From Methanomassiliicoccaceae archaeon (GTDB lineage: Archaea; Thermoplasmatota; Thermoplasmata; Methanomassiliicoccales; Methanomethylophilaceae): DNA of 47,553 nucleotides. Location: NCBI GenBank assembly GCA_016282555.1, contig JAEEKU010000101.1, forward strand, positions 1 through 47,553. The letters are read 5' to 3'. Positions 35,632-44,311 of this stretch are shown here, piece by piece; position 1 is the first letter of the stretch; the number at the start of each line of letters is the position of its first letter. Under the pieces are notes generated by a model. It did no database searches. It was not told the DNA's origin and saw only the letters and a program-made list of their open reading frames with translations. A program made the position numbers and the translations under genes.

Positions 35632-36591
35632 TCAGGACGCTTCCGGTTCCTCTTTGTCCCATTTTTTGAACAGAACCGAGTCCATGAACGCCACCCACAT
35701 GATCTCGACCACGATGGAGGTAGCGATAGCCACCATCGCGACGGGAGCGAGCCCGGTTGGAGCGAGAACGGCCATGCACGTGGCGATAGCTATCCCCTTG
35801 TTCTTGTAGGAGACCATCAGAATATCCGTGACCCTCTGGCGGCGGCTGATTCCGATCTTCTTCTCCGCGCTCTCGACCGCGCATCCCAGCCCGAAGGATC
35901 TGAGCGCGGCGATCATCAGGAAAGCGGCGAAAACCCACAGATCCCCCGAGAATTTCGTGGAGCCTACGGACAGCCACACCAGCAGGAAAATGCAGCAGTT
36001 CAGGAAAACCGCCATGATATCCCTGTTCATATTCACCTTAACCAGCAGCCTGGACAGCAGAAGCGGGACCGCGATCAGCTCTATGACGGTGATGAACACG
36101 TTGGTCATGTCCACGGTCTCGCCCAGAGCGATCCACACGATGAACGGTATCCAGAGAAGGGCCAGTATGTACACGATGATGGTTCCCCTCATCGCATGCT
36201 CCATATCTCCGTGGAGAATATACGACAGCGGCCCGACGGAAGCCGCGAACGGCGTGGCGGCGATGAACACCAGACCCATCGCCTGTGTCCCGAATTCCGT
36301 GTCTTTCAGAAGATAATAACCGGCCAGAGGGATAAGCGACGATATAACGAGCCCCAGAATGACGGATCTCAGGACCGATCTGCCGTGCTTTACCGGATTC
36401 AGATTCTCGTACGGTATTCTGGAAAGGGAAACAGTCAGCATGACGGCCAGCGTGATGACGGTAACATCGGAGCGCACTCCGGAAGTCAGAACGTTCCCGG
36501 GGAAAAGCCCGGAAAAATTCGTAATCAGCGCCACTATCAATGCCAGCGTCATCATGAATGCGCTGCTTTTCAGCAGAGTTATGGCTTCCAT
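35632..36591 (-). CDS. Bile acid:sodium symporter (BASS/SBF) family transporter
   Basis: 319 residues from the ATG at 36589-36591; the frame also has an ATG at 36636, but the bases between hold the TATA-like TTTAAATTTAAAAACG sequence, so the inner start is preferred. About nine to ten transmembrane helices. The VFIAATPFAASVGPLSYILHGD segment and the later VSYKNKGIAIATCMAVLAPT, with a Lys/Asn pair in a broken helix, match the ion-binding crossover of BASS proteins. It imports an organic anion with Na+; the substrate (bile acid, pantoate or keto acid) is not predictable. Confidence 0.82.
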   Translation of the reverse strand: MEAITLLKSSAFMMTLALIVALITNFSGLFPGNVLTSGVRSDVTVITLAVMLTVSLSRIPYENLNPVKHGRSVLRSVILGLVISSLIPLAGYYLLKDTEFGTQAMGLVFIAATPFAASVGPLSYILHGDMEHAMRGTIIVYILALLWIPFIVWIALGETVDMTNVFITVIELIAVPLLLSRLLVKVNMNRDIMAVFLNCCIFLLVWLSVGSTKFSGDLWVFAAFLMIAALRSFGLGCAVESAEKKIGISRRQRVTDILMVSYKNKGIAIATCMAVLAPTGLAPVAMVAIATSIVVEIMWVAFMDSVLFKKWDKEEPEAS

Positions 36592-36677
36592 GTGCCCGTA
36601 AAGAGCGATCTCGTTTTTAAATTTAATGATAAACATTAAAAAATTAATTCTGATATTTAAAACATGCTATCGGCGAA

Positions 36678-36704
36678 ACCGTTTCAATCATAACGGTTAT
36701 AATC
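36678..36704 (+). promoter_or_regulatory. Promoter of the prenyltransferase gene with an inverted repeat
   Basis: The TATA-like GTTATAATC (36696-36704) lies about 25-30 bases before the ATG at 36726. It abuts the inverted repeat ACCGTT-N8-AACGGT (36678-36697). Confidence 0.4.
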
Positions 36705-36725
36705 TTCTCCATTTATCCCCGGGGC

Positions 36726-37640
36726 ATGTCAGCCGTCAGACCGGTCAAGGCCGGATGGTACAACGTATTCAGGCCATGGACGCTCCACGGGGCGGTAGTG
36801 CCGGTGCTCATAGGCGGCGCGGTTGCTTACTGCGAGGGAGAATTCAGCATTCCCCTCTACATTCTGGTCATGATCGCCTCCGTTCTCCTGCAGTCCGCGG
36901 CGAACATCCTGAACACTTACGGAGATTTCAAAAACGGATACGACACCGTCGAGAACGAAACCAGATCTCCGGAGCTGGTCACCGGCAGGCTCTCTCCCGG
37001 ATCCGTTCTGAAAGCGGGAATATTATGCATCGGTATAGCCGCGGCCATCGGACTCGTTCTCTTTTACTATGCGGGATGGCCGGTCTTCATATACGGCGTC
37101 CTCGGCGTGATCGGCGCGGGAACGTACACCGTCTGCGGCTCGTACAAATACCTCGGCCTCGGACAGGCCAGCGTCTTCGTTATGATGGGATTCCTCATGC
37201 CGCTCGGAACGTACAGCGCCATGACCGGGGATTATTTCTCGGCGGAGGTATTCCTGCTGAGCATCCCCAACGCGTTCATGATAACCGCGGTCCTTTCCGG
37301 AAACGAGATGAGAGATTACGAAGAGGACAAAAGATGCGGGGTGATGACCCTCTCCCAGCGCCTCTCCTACGAGAACGGGATGAAATTATACCTCTTCGAG
37401 AGCGCCGTCTCGTTCCCGGTTCTTCTGATCTTGATTATTGCCGGATACGCACCTTTATGCACCGCGCTGGCATTCCTGACATTATACGATCTGCACAAGG
37501 TAATCGGAAACAGCAGGAAAGCGCCCTCCGACGGCAAGGCCGCGTTCATGCTGGTGCCTCTGGCGTTCAGGCTGAACTGGCACTTCGGAGTTCTCCTGAC
37601 CGCCGGGTATCTTATTCAGAATCTGTTTCTGCCCTGGTGA
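36726..37640 (+). CDS. UbiA-family prenyltransferase, MenA-like
   Basis: 304 residues, about nine transmembrane helices. The first Asp-rich motif is NTYGDFKNGYDTVENE (residues about 62-77; MenA has NDYFDYxxGxD). The second is GNEMRDYEEDKRCG (about 191-204). RPWTLHGAVVPVLIGGAVAY at the start is also MenA-like. It attaches a polyprenyl chain to an aromatic acceptor in the membrane. The UbiE/MenG-like methyltransferase starts 6 bases downstream, so the pair probably makes a prenylated, methylated redox lipid. The acceptor is unknown; no other menaquinone genes are in the window. Confidence 0.85.
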   Translation: MSAVRPVKAGWYNVFRPWTLHGAVVPVLIGGAVAYCEGEFSIPLYILVMIASVLLQSAANILNTYGDFKNGYDTVENETRSPELVTGRLSPGSVLKAGILCIGIAAAIGLVLFYYAGWPVFIYGVLGVIGAGTYTVCGSYKYLGLGQASVFVMMGFLMPLGTYSAMTGDYFSAEVFLLSIPNAFMITAVLSGNEMRDYEEDKRCGVMTLSQRLSYENGMKLYLFESAVSFPVLLILIIAGYAPLCTALAFLTLYDLHKVIGNSRKAPSDGKAAFMLVPLAFRLNWHFGVLLTAGYLIQNLFLPW

Positions 37641-37646
37641 TATCAA

Positions 37647-38396
37647 ATGGCTGAAGAGGAACTCAAGAAAGGAAACCAGTTCGAAGGCAAGGAAGAGTAC
37701 ATCAAAGACGTGTTCACGGAAATCGCGGACTACTACGACGAGATGAACGAGATAATGTCGATGGGAATGGTTCAGGGCTGGCACAGATTCATGATGAAAA
37801 AGGCCGGGGACATTTCCGGCAAGAGATGCCTCGATGTGGGCACGGGAACGGGAGAGATAGCGTTCCACGTCGCCAGAACCGCCGGGAAGGGCTCCGAGGT
37901 GATCGGCGTGGACATAACCCCTAAAATGCTGGAGCTCGCTGAGAAGAAAGAAAAAGAGCTGGATCTCCCGGTGAAGATAACCTGGAAAACCGGAGACGCC
38001 CTCGCCCTGGAGTTCGAGGACGGGTATTTCGATCTGGTCACTTCCGGATACATGCTCAGAAACGTGACCGATATTCTCCAGGCGGTCTCCGAAATGCACC
38101 GGGTGCTGGCTCCCGGCGGGAAAGTCGTCGTGGCGGAGCTTTCCAAACCGAAGAACTCCTTCGTCCGCTTCTTCTACAACCTGTACATGAGAAGGGTGAA
38201 GAGATACGGCCGGAAGTACGACAAAGGCAAATCCATCGACGGAAGGCAGTCGGCGTACCAGTGGCTGACCACGTCCATAGAGGGATTCCCGTACGGCGAG
38301 GACATGGTGAAGATCTTCAGGAAAGCCGGATTCGAGGACGCCAGATACTACGTGAAATCGTTCGGGGCCGTGAACATCTACGAGGGCACCAAATGA
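37647..38396 (+). CDS. UbiE/MenG-like C-methyltransferase
   Basis: 249 residues. Class I SAM methyltransferase: motif I CLDVGTGTGEIAFHVA (residues about 61-76), VIGVDITPKMLELAEKKE, motif II FDLVTSGYMLRNVTDI, motif III LAPGGKVVVAELSKP. The N-terminal KDVFTEIADYYDEMNEIMSM and the R-N-V pair are UbiE/MenG signatures. It methylates a prenylated ring after the MenA-like step. It overlaps the following HAD gene by 4 bases (ATGA). Confidence 0.88.
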   Translation: MAEEELKKGNQFEGKEEYIKDVFTEIADYYDEMNEIMSMGMVQGWHRFMMKKAGDISGKRCLDVGTGTGEIAFHVARTAGKGSEVIGVDITPKMLELAEKKEKELDLPVKITWKTGDALALEFEDGYFDLVTSGYMLRNVTDILQAVSEMHRVLAPGGKVVVAELSKPKNSFVRFFYNLYMRRVKRYGRKYDKGKSIDGRQSAYQWLTTSIEGFPYGEDMVKIFRKAGFEDARYYVKSFGAVNIYEGTK

Positions 38397-39040
38397 AGGA
38401 GTATACGCTCTACATCCTCGATTTCGACAACACCCTGTTCGATACCAGCGGGGGACTGAAAGTCATTATGGATCACGCCCTCGCCGCGGCCGGCCTTTCC
38501 TATGACGAAAAAATATTCCCGAAGATAGCCGGGAGGACCATGGAGCAGATCTTCGAGATAACCGTGGGCGACGAATCGAAAAGAGAGACTTTTTACGAGC
38601 ATTTCCGCGAAATTGTGGACTCCGATGCCTATCTGAAGGGAGGAAAACCCTTCCCGGAGACGGAGGAGGTCCTTTCAGAACTGAAAAGAAGAGGGAAGCG
38701 CATCGCGATAGCCTCCGGAAAATACCGCTACAAGATAGAGAACCTTCTGGAAAAATACGGAATGCTGGGTTATCCGGAGAAAATCGTCGGATACCACGAC
38801 ACCGCCCGCAGAAAACCCTTCCCGGATCCCATCCTTCTCGCGATGTCCGGATCCGGCGTTCCCCCGGAGCAGACGGTATACGTCGGGGACAGCCCCCACG
38901 ACTCCGCCGCCGCGGAATCCGCCGGGATAGATTCGGTGATCGTCAACAGGCACAACGGCCTCACCGAAGACGGGATAAAATGCACCTTCGAAATATCCTC
39001 CCTGGAAGAACTTCTGGAATACGGTGACGCTTCCGTTTAA
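38393..39040 (+). CDS. HAD-superfamily phosphatase (phosphoglycolate-phosphatase-like)
   Basis: 215 residues. Motif I LYILDFDNTLFDTS (nucleophile Asp11), an alpha-helical cap at about 20-85, motif II IAIASGKY, motif III near RRKPFPDP and motif IV VYVGDSPHDSAAAESAG. A small-molecule phosphatase; the substrate is unknown. It is translationally coupled to the methyltransferase, so it may remove a phosphate from an intermediate of the same pathway. Confidence 0.85.
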   Translation: MKEYTLYILDFDNTLFDTSGGLKVIMDHALAAAGLSYDEKIFPKIAGRTMEQIFEITVGDESKRETFYEHFREIVDSDAYLKGGKPFPETEEVLSELKRRGKRIAIASGKYRYKIENLLEKYGMLGYPEKIVGYHDTARRKPFPDPILLAMSGSGVPPEQTVYVGDSPHDSAAAESAGIDSVIVNRHNGLTEDGIKCTFEISSLEELLEYGDASV

Positions 39041-39064
39041 ATACGCCCCGCGGATACCCGTCCG

Positions 39065-39706
39065 ATGAAAAAACTCCTGATCTTCGATCTCGACGGAACC
39101 CTTTCCGACTCCTCCGCCGGCGTCATCCACTGCTACAAAAAAACCTGCGAGAAGTTCGGCGTGAAGAACGTTCCGGAAGAGGAATTCAGAAAAGGACTCG
39201 GAGGACCTTTCGCCGAAAATCTTCTCAGAATAACCCGGCTCCCGAAAGAAAGGCTCCGCGAAGCCGTGGATTATTACGTTTCGGTGTTCGCATCCGAGGG
39301 ATTCGGGATGTGCAGGGGATTCCCCGGGATCAGGGAAACGCTGGATAATCTCAGATCCCAGGGATACAGAATGTGCGTCGCGACCCTCATGGCGGAGGAT
39401 TTCACCGGAAAATTTCTCAGAAAACTGGGAATAGACTGTCTTTTCGATTCTGTCAGAAGCGCGAACGTCTCCGTTCCGGTAACGAAAAAGGAGCTCATAA
39501 TGAAATGTCTGGAAGACACCGGAACCTCCGGAAAGGATGCGGTTATGATCGGCGACAGCGCCGACGATATGGACTCCGCGGCGGAAACGGGGCTCGGTTT
39601 CATCGCGGCCGCCTACGGATACGGCCTTCCGGAGAGCGTCTGCATCGAAAAGGGAATAAAATACGTGAGAAAACCGGAGGATCTCCTCGTGATCCTCCGG
39701 GAATGA
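39065..39706 (+). CDS. HAD-superfamily phosphatase, second copy
   Basis: 213 residues. Motif I LLIFDLDGTLSDSS (Asp8 and Asp10), cap domain, motif II CVATLMAEDF, motif III Lys in VPVTKKELIMK and motif IV VMIGDSADDMDSAAETG. Different sequence from the preceding HAD protein, so not a recent duplicate. It follows by 24 bases in the same direction, probably the same transcript. Substrate unknown. Confidence 0.85.
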   Translation: MKKLLIFDLDGTLSDSSAGVIHCYKKTCEKFGVKNVPEEEFRKGLGGPFAENLLRITRLPKERLREAVDYYVSVFASEGFGMCRGFPGIRETLDNLRSQGYRMCVATLMAEDFTGKFLRKLGIDCLFDSVRSANVSVPVTKKELIMKCLEDTGTSGKDAVMIGDSADDMDSAAETGLGFIAAAYGYGLPESVCIEKGIKYVRKPEDLLVILRE

Positions 39707-39719
39707 ACCCTATCCGGAT

Positions 39720-41135
39720 TCAGAACGTTTTAGGTTTTCTGCTGTTGTACACGGCGTAAACGGCCTTGTACAGCATGTAGAGATCGGCTTTGGATATTAC
39801 TTCTACCGGAGCGTGCATCGAAAGCACGGGGACCCCGATGTCCACGGTGTCGATGTTGTGCACGGATATCTCCGACGCGATGGTCCCTCCCCCGCCGATA
39901 TCGATCTTTCCGAGCTCTCCCATCTGCCAGGACACTCCGCTCTCCCTGAAAATTCCCAGCACGTATCCCATCATCTCCGCGGAAGCGTCGTTGGTGCTGT
40001 ACTTTCCTCTGGATCCGTCGTATTTGGAGATTATGGGGCCGCAGTTGATGTAAGCGCAGTTCTTGGTGTCGTAAACCTCTCCGAAAGCCGGATCGAACGC
40101 GGATCCCACGTCCGCGGACAGGCACACGGAATTGCGGAGAACGTGCCTAACTTCTATGCCCTCGCTCTGAGCCAGATCCTCGACGAAATCCCTGAAGAAA
40201 TAAGATCTCATGCCGGTTACCCCGTCGGATCCCGTCTCTTCTTTATCGGCGAATATCGTCAGGGTGGTGTATTCCGGATCCTTCGTGTCGATCTCGGCCA
40301 TGAGTTCCGCGTAAGCGCAGGAGCTGTCGTCCTGTCCGTATCCGGCGATCATGGATCTGTCGAACCCCATATCCCTGGCTTTGAACGCGGGAACCGCGCA
40401 GAGCTCGGCTGACTCGAAATCATCCTCGGCGATTCCGTATTTCGCGTTGATAAGAGACATTACAGCCAGCTTTATCTTGCTCTTAACTTTCTCGTCATCG
40501 TAGGGCCAGGATCCGATCAGAATGTTCAGCTGCTCCCCGTCGATGACTTTGGAGGCCGTTTTAGACATCTGATCCTGGGCGAGATGAATGAGAAGATCGG
40601 TGATGCAGAACGACGGCTCGTCCTCTTCCTCCCCTATCTTTATCTCGACGGAGGTTCCGTCCTTTCTGATCACGACTCCGCGGATGGAAAGGGGAACGGT
40701 CGTCCACTGGTATTTCTTGATGCCCCCGTAGTAATGAGTCTTGAAATATGCCATCCCCGAGTCTTCGAAAAGCGGGTGGGGCTTGAAATCGAGCCTGGGG
40801 CTGTCCGCGTGAGCAACGGAAACGCGCATGCCGTCCGCGAGAGGCTTCTTCCCTTTGGTGCACATGAGAATGTTCTTCCCGCGGTTCACCATATAGAACT
40901 TGTCGCCGGGGCGGTAGACTTTGCCGCGCGCGAACTCCGTGTATCCGTGCTCTCCGAGAAGGGAAACGGCGAACGAGACCGCTTCCCTCTCGGTCTTGCA
41001 GGAAAGGAATTTTTTGTATCCTTCGCAGAAAGCGGATGCTTTCTCTTTGAGCGAGGGATCTTTCTCAATCAGCGTTCCGGGATTTCTGAGAAGCTCCTCC
41101 TCGAGGCGCTGGCCTTTGGTCTTTTCCTCATCCAT
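39720..41135 (-). CDS. M18 family aminopeptidase
   Basis: 471 residues. Metal-binding blocks of M18: SVAHADSPRLDFKPHPLF (first His), GYGQDDSSCAYAELMAE (bridging Asp), FADKEETGSDGVTG (catalytic Glu pair), and a final His in VPVLSMHAPVEVISKAD. It removes N-terminal, usually acidic or neutral, residues from peptides in the cytosol using two metal ions. Length agrees with the bacterial and archaeal forms. It follows the MTA phosphorylase by 36 bases. Confidence 0.92.
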   Translation of the reverse strand: MDEEKTKGQRLEEELLRNPGTLIEKDPSLKEKASAFCEGYKKFLSCKTEREAVSFAVSLLGEHGYTEFARGKVYRPGDKFYMVNRGKNILMCTKGKKPLADGMRVSVAHADSPRLDFKPHPLFEDSGMAYFKTHYYGGIKKYQWTTVPLSIRGVVIRKDGTSVEIKIGEEEDEPSFCITDLLIHLAQDQMSKTASKVIDGEQLNILIGSWPYDDEKVKSKIKLAVMSLINAKYGIAEDDFESAELCAVPAFKARDMGFDRSMIAGYGQDDSSCAYAELMAEIDTKDPEYTTLTIFADKEETGSDGVTGMRSYFFRDFVEDLAQSEGIEVRHVLRNSVCLSADVGSAFDPAFGEVYDTKNCAYINCGPIISKYDGSRGKYSTNDASAEMMGYVLGIFRESGVSWQMGELGKIDIGGGGTIASEISVHNIDTVDIGVPVLSMHAPVEVISKADLYMLYKAVYAVYNSRKPKTF

Positions 41136-41171
41136 GCCCCGGTAACAGGATAATCCGTATAAATTACTGCT

Positions 41172-41954
41172 TTAAAGCGCCCCTGCGGATTCCGCCGCTT
41201 CCACGCAGGAACAGCAGCGTCCCTTTCCGATTTCGGGCAATCCGGTCTCCAGAAGCCTCAGGACGTTGCCGAGGCATTCGGACATCGTCCTTTTCACCAT
41301 CTCTATATCCACAGCCTCCTCTTTCCAGACGTCGTAGTCGGTGACGGTGGCTAGGCTGCAGTAGCACATGCCGAGTTCTCTGGCGAGCTGGCATTCCGGA
41401 ACCACGGTCATCCCTATGATGTCGGCGAAGTTCCTGAACATGAAGCTCTCCGCTTTGGTCGAGAACCTGGGGCCCTCGATGCACATGTATCTTCCGCCCT
41501 TGTGGTATTTCAGAGACAGCTTTTCCGCGGCCCCGGAGAAAATATCGTTGAGATAGGGACAGAAGGGCTCCGGGATCGAGATGTGGACGATCTTGTCATC
41601 GAAATAGGTGTACTCCCTCTTCTTGGTGAAATCGATGAACTGATCGGCGATAACCAGATCCCCGGGGGCGAACTCCTCCTGAAGGGATCCTACGGCGCAT
41701 GCGGATATCACGTACTTGCACCCGAGCTGCTTCAGCGCGTACATGTTCGCTCTGTACGGAACTGAGCTCGGCGGATAGCTCCCCTTGTCTTTCCCGTGGC
41801 GGAACAGGAACGCCACTTCGGTTCCCGAGATTTTGCCTGTGAGTATGGTCGAAGAGGGTTTTCCGTACGGAGTATCGGGATATGCCCTGTCTGTGATTTC
41901 GAAAGTATCGGGATTGTATATGCCCGTTCCTCCGATGATGGCGATTTCCGGCAT
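41172..41954 (-). CDS. mtnP: S-methyl-5'-thioadenosine phosphorylase
   Basis: 260 residues, PNP/MTAP family. AIIGGTGIYNP holds the phosphate-binding glycine loop. FLFRHGKDKGSYPPSSVPYRANMYALKQLG, MCIEGPRFSTKAES and VVPECQLARELGMCYCSLAT-x-TDYD are the purine and ribose sites. TDYDVW, rather than an adenosine-excluding variant, fits MTAP or a close relative; an inosine/guanosine phosphorylase cannot be excluded. It recycles the MTA left by polyamine-type and SAM reactions. The preceding gene ends 27 bases before it. Confidence 0.88.
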   Translation of the reverse strand: MPEIAIIGGTGIYNPDTFEITDRAYPDTPYGKPSSTILTGKISGTEVAFLFRHGKDKGSYPPSSVPYRANMYALKQLGCKYVISACAVGSLQEEFAPGDLVIADQFIDFTKKREYTYFDDKIVHISIPEPFCPYLNDIFSGAAEKLSLKYHKGGRYMCIEGPRFSTKAESFMFRNFADIIGMTVVPECQLARELGMCYCSLATVTDYDVWKEEAVDIEMVKRTMSECLGNVLRLLETGLPEIGKGRCCSCVEAAESAGAL

Positions 41955-41981
41955 GAACCGTCAACCGTATCGGGGTATATC

Positions 41982-42395
41982 TTATGTTTCCCCGCGTTCC
42001 AGCATCTCGTCCAGCTCTCTTACGAACTTGTGGAACCCTTCGGGAAAATTCTGAGAACCCTGCGCTTCGATCGTCCTTTCGCCGAGGGATGCCTCGAAAC
42101 TGAATCTGTATCCGTCCATAATGTCCGGCGGATGCTCCCCGCGGAATCCGTCCCAGCCGGGCACCCCGCAGCCGTTCATCAGATCCGTAATAATCATGGG
42201 ATCCAGCGTGACTTTTCCGTGCAGAATGCGGTCGGTGTATCCGGGATCCGCCGTGTAATAGCGGGACAGTTCCGCCTCCTCCCCGCTGTTGATTATCTCG
42301 TATTCGTCCACTCCGTGCATTCCGGTGATGACGAGCGTAACTTTTACGAAAGAGCCGATATTCTCCGCTTTCTTCCTGAATAAAGACAAAAAAAC
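41982..42395 (-). CDS. Hypothetical protein upstream of mtnP
   Basis: 137 residues from a GTG at 42393-42395. An ATG at 42431 in the same frame lies inside a TATA-like GCTATATACG, which is placed correctly for a leaderless start at the GTG. Soluble, acidic, no family recognised. Notable parts are VTLVITGMHGVDEYEIINSG, RYYTADPGYTDRILHGKVTL and FHKFVRELDEMLERGE at the end, a likely alpha/beta fold. Probably co-transcribed with mtnP and the M18 peptidase. Confidence 0.6.
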   Translation of the reverse strand, partial: VFLSLFRKKAENIGSFVKVTLVITGMHGVDEYEIINSGEEAELSRYYTADPGYTDRILHGKVTLDPMIITDLMNGCGVPGWDGFRGEHPPDIMDGYRFSFEASLGERTIEAQGSQNFPEGFHKFVRELDEMLERGET

Positions 42396-42505
42396 ACCCC
42401 GCAAAGAGATGGGAAACGCCGTATATAGCATTAGCTTCGCGGAAAACCGGTCAGGGAACGGTTTCCGCGGGATACCGATATATCCACGTAATGCATCTCC
42501 GGGTC

Positions 42506-42889
42506 ATGAACTGTCCCAGATGCGGGCTCGAGGTCCCGGAGAATGCCGAAATCTGCTACAAGTGCGGCAACAAACTGTCGGCGCCGGCAGAGAAATCGTA
42601 TCTCGAGCGCAAGCTCCTCGAAGACAGTTACGACAAAAAGAGCGAGGCCGCGGCCGTCATCCTCTCGCTTCTGGCTCCCGGACTCGGAGAGATATACGTG
42701 TGCAAAGAGACCAGAGGTTTCATCATTCTCGCCGTCGCGACGCTCTGCATCATTCTGGGGATACAGTACGGGTTTCCGTACATCACGTATCTGATACTCT
42801 GCGTCCTGAGCGCCTACGATTCGTCCAAGCTCGCGAGGATCTACAACAACTACGTTTCTGAGCACAACGGGGAGAAACCCTGGAATTAA
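42506..42889 (+). CDS. Zinc-ribbon membrane protein (TM2-like)
   Basis: 127 residues from the ATG at 42506 (GATATATCC lies about 25 bases before it; an ATG at 42491 is also in frame). The N-terminal zinc ribbon is CPRCGLEVPENAEICYKCG. A helix-forming linker follows, then two hydrophobic helices (AAAVILSLLAPGLGEIYV and ILAVATLCIILGIQYGFPYI) with the GLGEIY turn seen in TM2-domain proteins, and a third weaker one. The function is unknown. Its stop overlaps the stop of the opposite MFS gene by a few bases. Confidence 0.75.
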   Translation: MNCPRCGLEVPENAEICYKCGNKLSAPAEKSYLERKLLEDSYDKKSEAAAVILSLLAPGLGEIYVCKETRGFIILAVATLCIILGIQYGFPYITYLILCVLSAYDSSKLARIYNNYVSEHNGEKPWN

Positions 42890-44268
42890 GCCCTGTCTTT
42901 TTTGAGGCACAGCCCCAGGACCAGCGCGATCACGGACAATACCGTCCCGATGCACATCGCGAACCAGAAACCGTCTGCGAACACCTCCGGAGGAATGGCG
43001 TCAGTCATCGTTCCCGGAACTCCGGATCCAATCGCGAACAGCCCGGAATACAGAGCGGATCCCAGAGCGGATCCGAAATAGATGATGAAAGATACCATAG
43101 GGGACACGGCGCTTCTTTTGTCCTCGTCGACGCTGTCCACCACCGCGTTTCCGAAGGATCCGCCTCCGAATCCCCACGTAAGCCCGACCCCGGCCAGAGA
43201 TATAATCAGAGCGGCGGCTCCGGGTTCCGGAGAGGTTATCAGCACCGCGGAAGCGGCCAGCATGCTGATCAGCGCCAGGATTATGTATCTCCTGTTTCCG
43301 TCCGCCGCAACGCGCCTGCTCACGGGAATGCACACTACCAGCGTGATCACCGCCTGGATGCACATGAACAGCCCGCACGTCACCGCGCCGTATCCGGAAA
43401 CCGCCACCATGTAGAACGGAAGCAGATAGATTATGCCCATGCAGCACGCGTTGACCAGAAGGAATATCGTTATGGAGATCACGGTGGCCGGCCTTCTGAA
43501 CACCGAAAGGAACAGAACCGGATCCGCCGCCCGCTTCTCTATTATCACAAACACCGTTATTCCCGAAACGAACACGATCAGGGCGGCGGCGGATATCCAG
43601 TTCAGCCCGTGTGACGGCACCGATTCTATCGCGTAAAGACCGGAAAACATGGATATGAACAGCAAAACCGCTCCCGCGATGTCGAAACGGGATTTTCCGG
43701 AGGGATGATCCGCGGGAACGTATCTCATGGTAAGCAGCGTTCCGAATATCCCTATCGGAATGTTGATGAAGAATATCCATTCCCAGTTGAAATTCTCCAT
43801 GAGAACGCCTCCGACCACCGGCCCGCAAGCTCCTCCCGCGGAATAACCCAGCACCCCCGCGGCGAGACCGACGGGAGTGAGGCTGCGCGGAAGGTATTTG
43901 ACGGCTATGAGAACGCCGGAGGAAGTCAGCATTCCCCCTCCGATCCCCTGGACTCCTCTGAAAACCAGCATGGTGCCGAAATCCTGGGCCAGGCCGCAGA
44001 ACAGCGAACCCGCCGTGAATATGATGAAACCGGCGGCGAGAACCTTCTTCAGGGCGCCCCTGTCGCATACCTTCCCTATGATGAGGATAAGGCTGGCCAT
44101 CATCAGGAAGTACACGGTGATGATCCAGGACGAATCGGCCGCGGAGATGCCCAGCGCCTCCGCTATGCCCGGCAGCGCCACGGTCACTATGGTGCCGTCG
44201 AGGCCGTCGACCACGGCGGACAGCACTATCACCGCCAGCAGCGGAATGAAAGACTTCCCGGTACTCAT
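42886..44268 (-). CDS. MFS drug exporter of the DHA2 (EmrB/QacA) family
   Basis: 460 residues, about 14 transmembrane helices. Motif LDGTIVTVALPGIAEAL in helix 1 is the DHA2 signature. KVCDRGALKKVL is the loop 2-3 motif A. VFRGVQGIGGG is motif B, and GYSAGGACGPVVGGVLME in helix 5 is the antiporter motif C. It exports hydrophobic or cationic compounds against protons. The ATG at 44268 follows the divergent gap to the PHP gene by about 40 bases. Confidence 0.92.
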   Translation of the reverse strand: MSTGKSFIPLLAVIVLSAVVDGLDGTIVTVALPGIAEALGISAADSSWIITVYFLMMASLILIIGKVCDRGALKKVLAAGFIIFTAGSLFCGLAQDFGTMLVFRGVQGIGGGMLTSSGVLIAVKYLPRSLTPVGLAAGVLGYSAGGACGPVVGGVLMENFNWEWIFFINIPIGIFGTLLTMRYVPADHPSGKSRFDIAGAVLLFISMFSGLYAIESVPSHGLNWISAAALIVFVSGITVFVIIEKRAADPVLFLSVFRRPATVISITIFLLVNACCMGIIYLLPFYMVAVSGYGAVTCGLFMCIQAVITLVVCIPVSRRVAADGNRRYIILALISMLAASAVLITSPEPGAAALIISLAGVGLTWGFGGGSFGNAVVDSVDEDKRSAVSPMVSFIIYFGSALGSALYSGLFAIGSGVPGTMTDAIPPEVFADGFWFAMCIGTVLSVIALVLGLCLKKDRA

Positions 44269-44311
44269 CCCGGGGCGGTAGGAAAAGAATCTATAAAACG
44301 GTAACAGAGGG

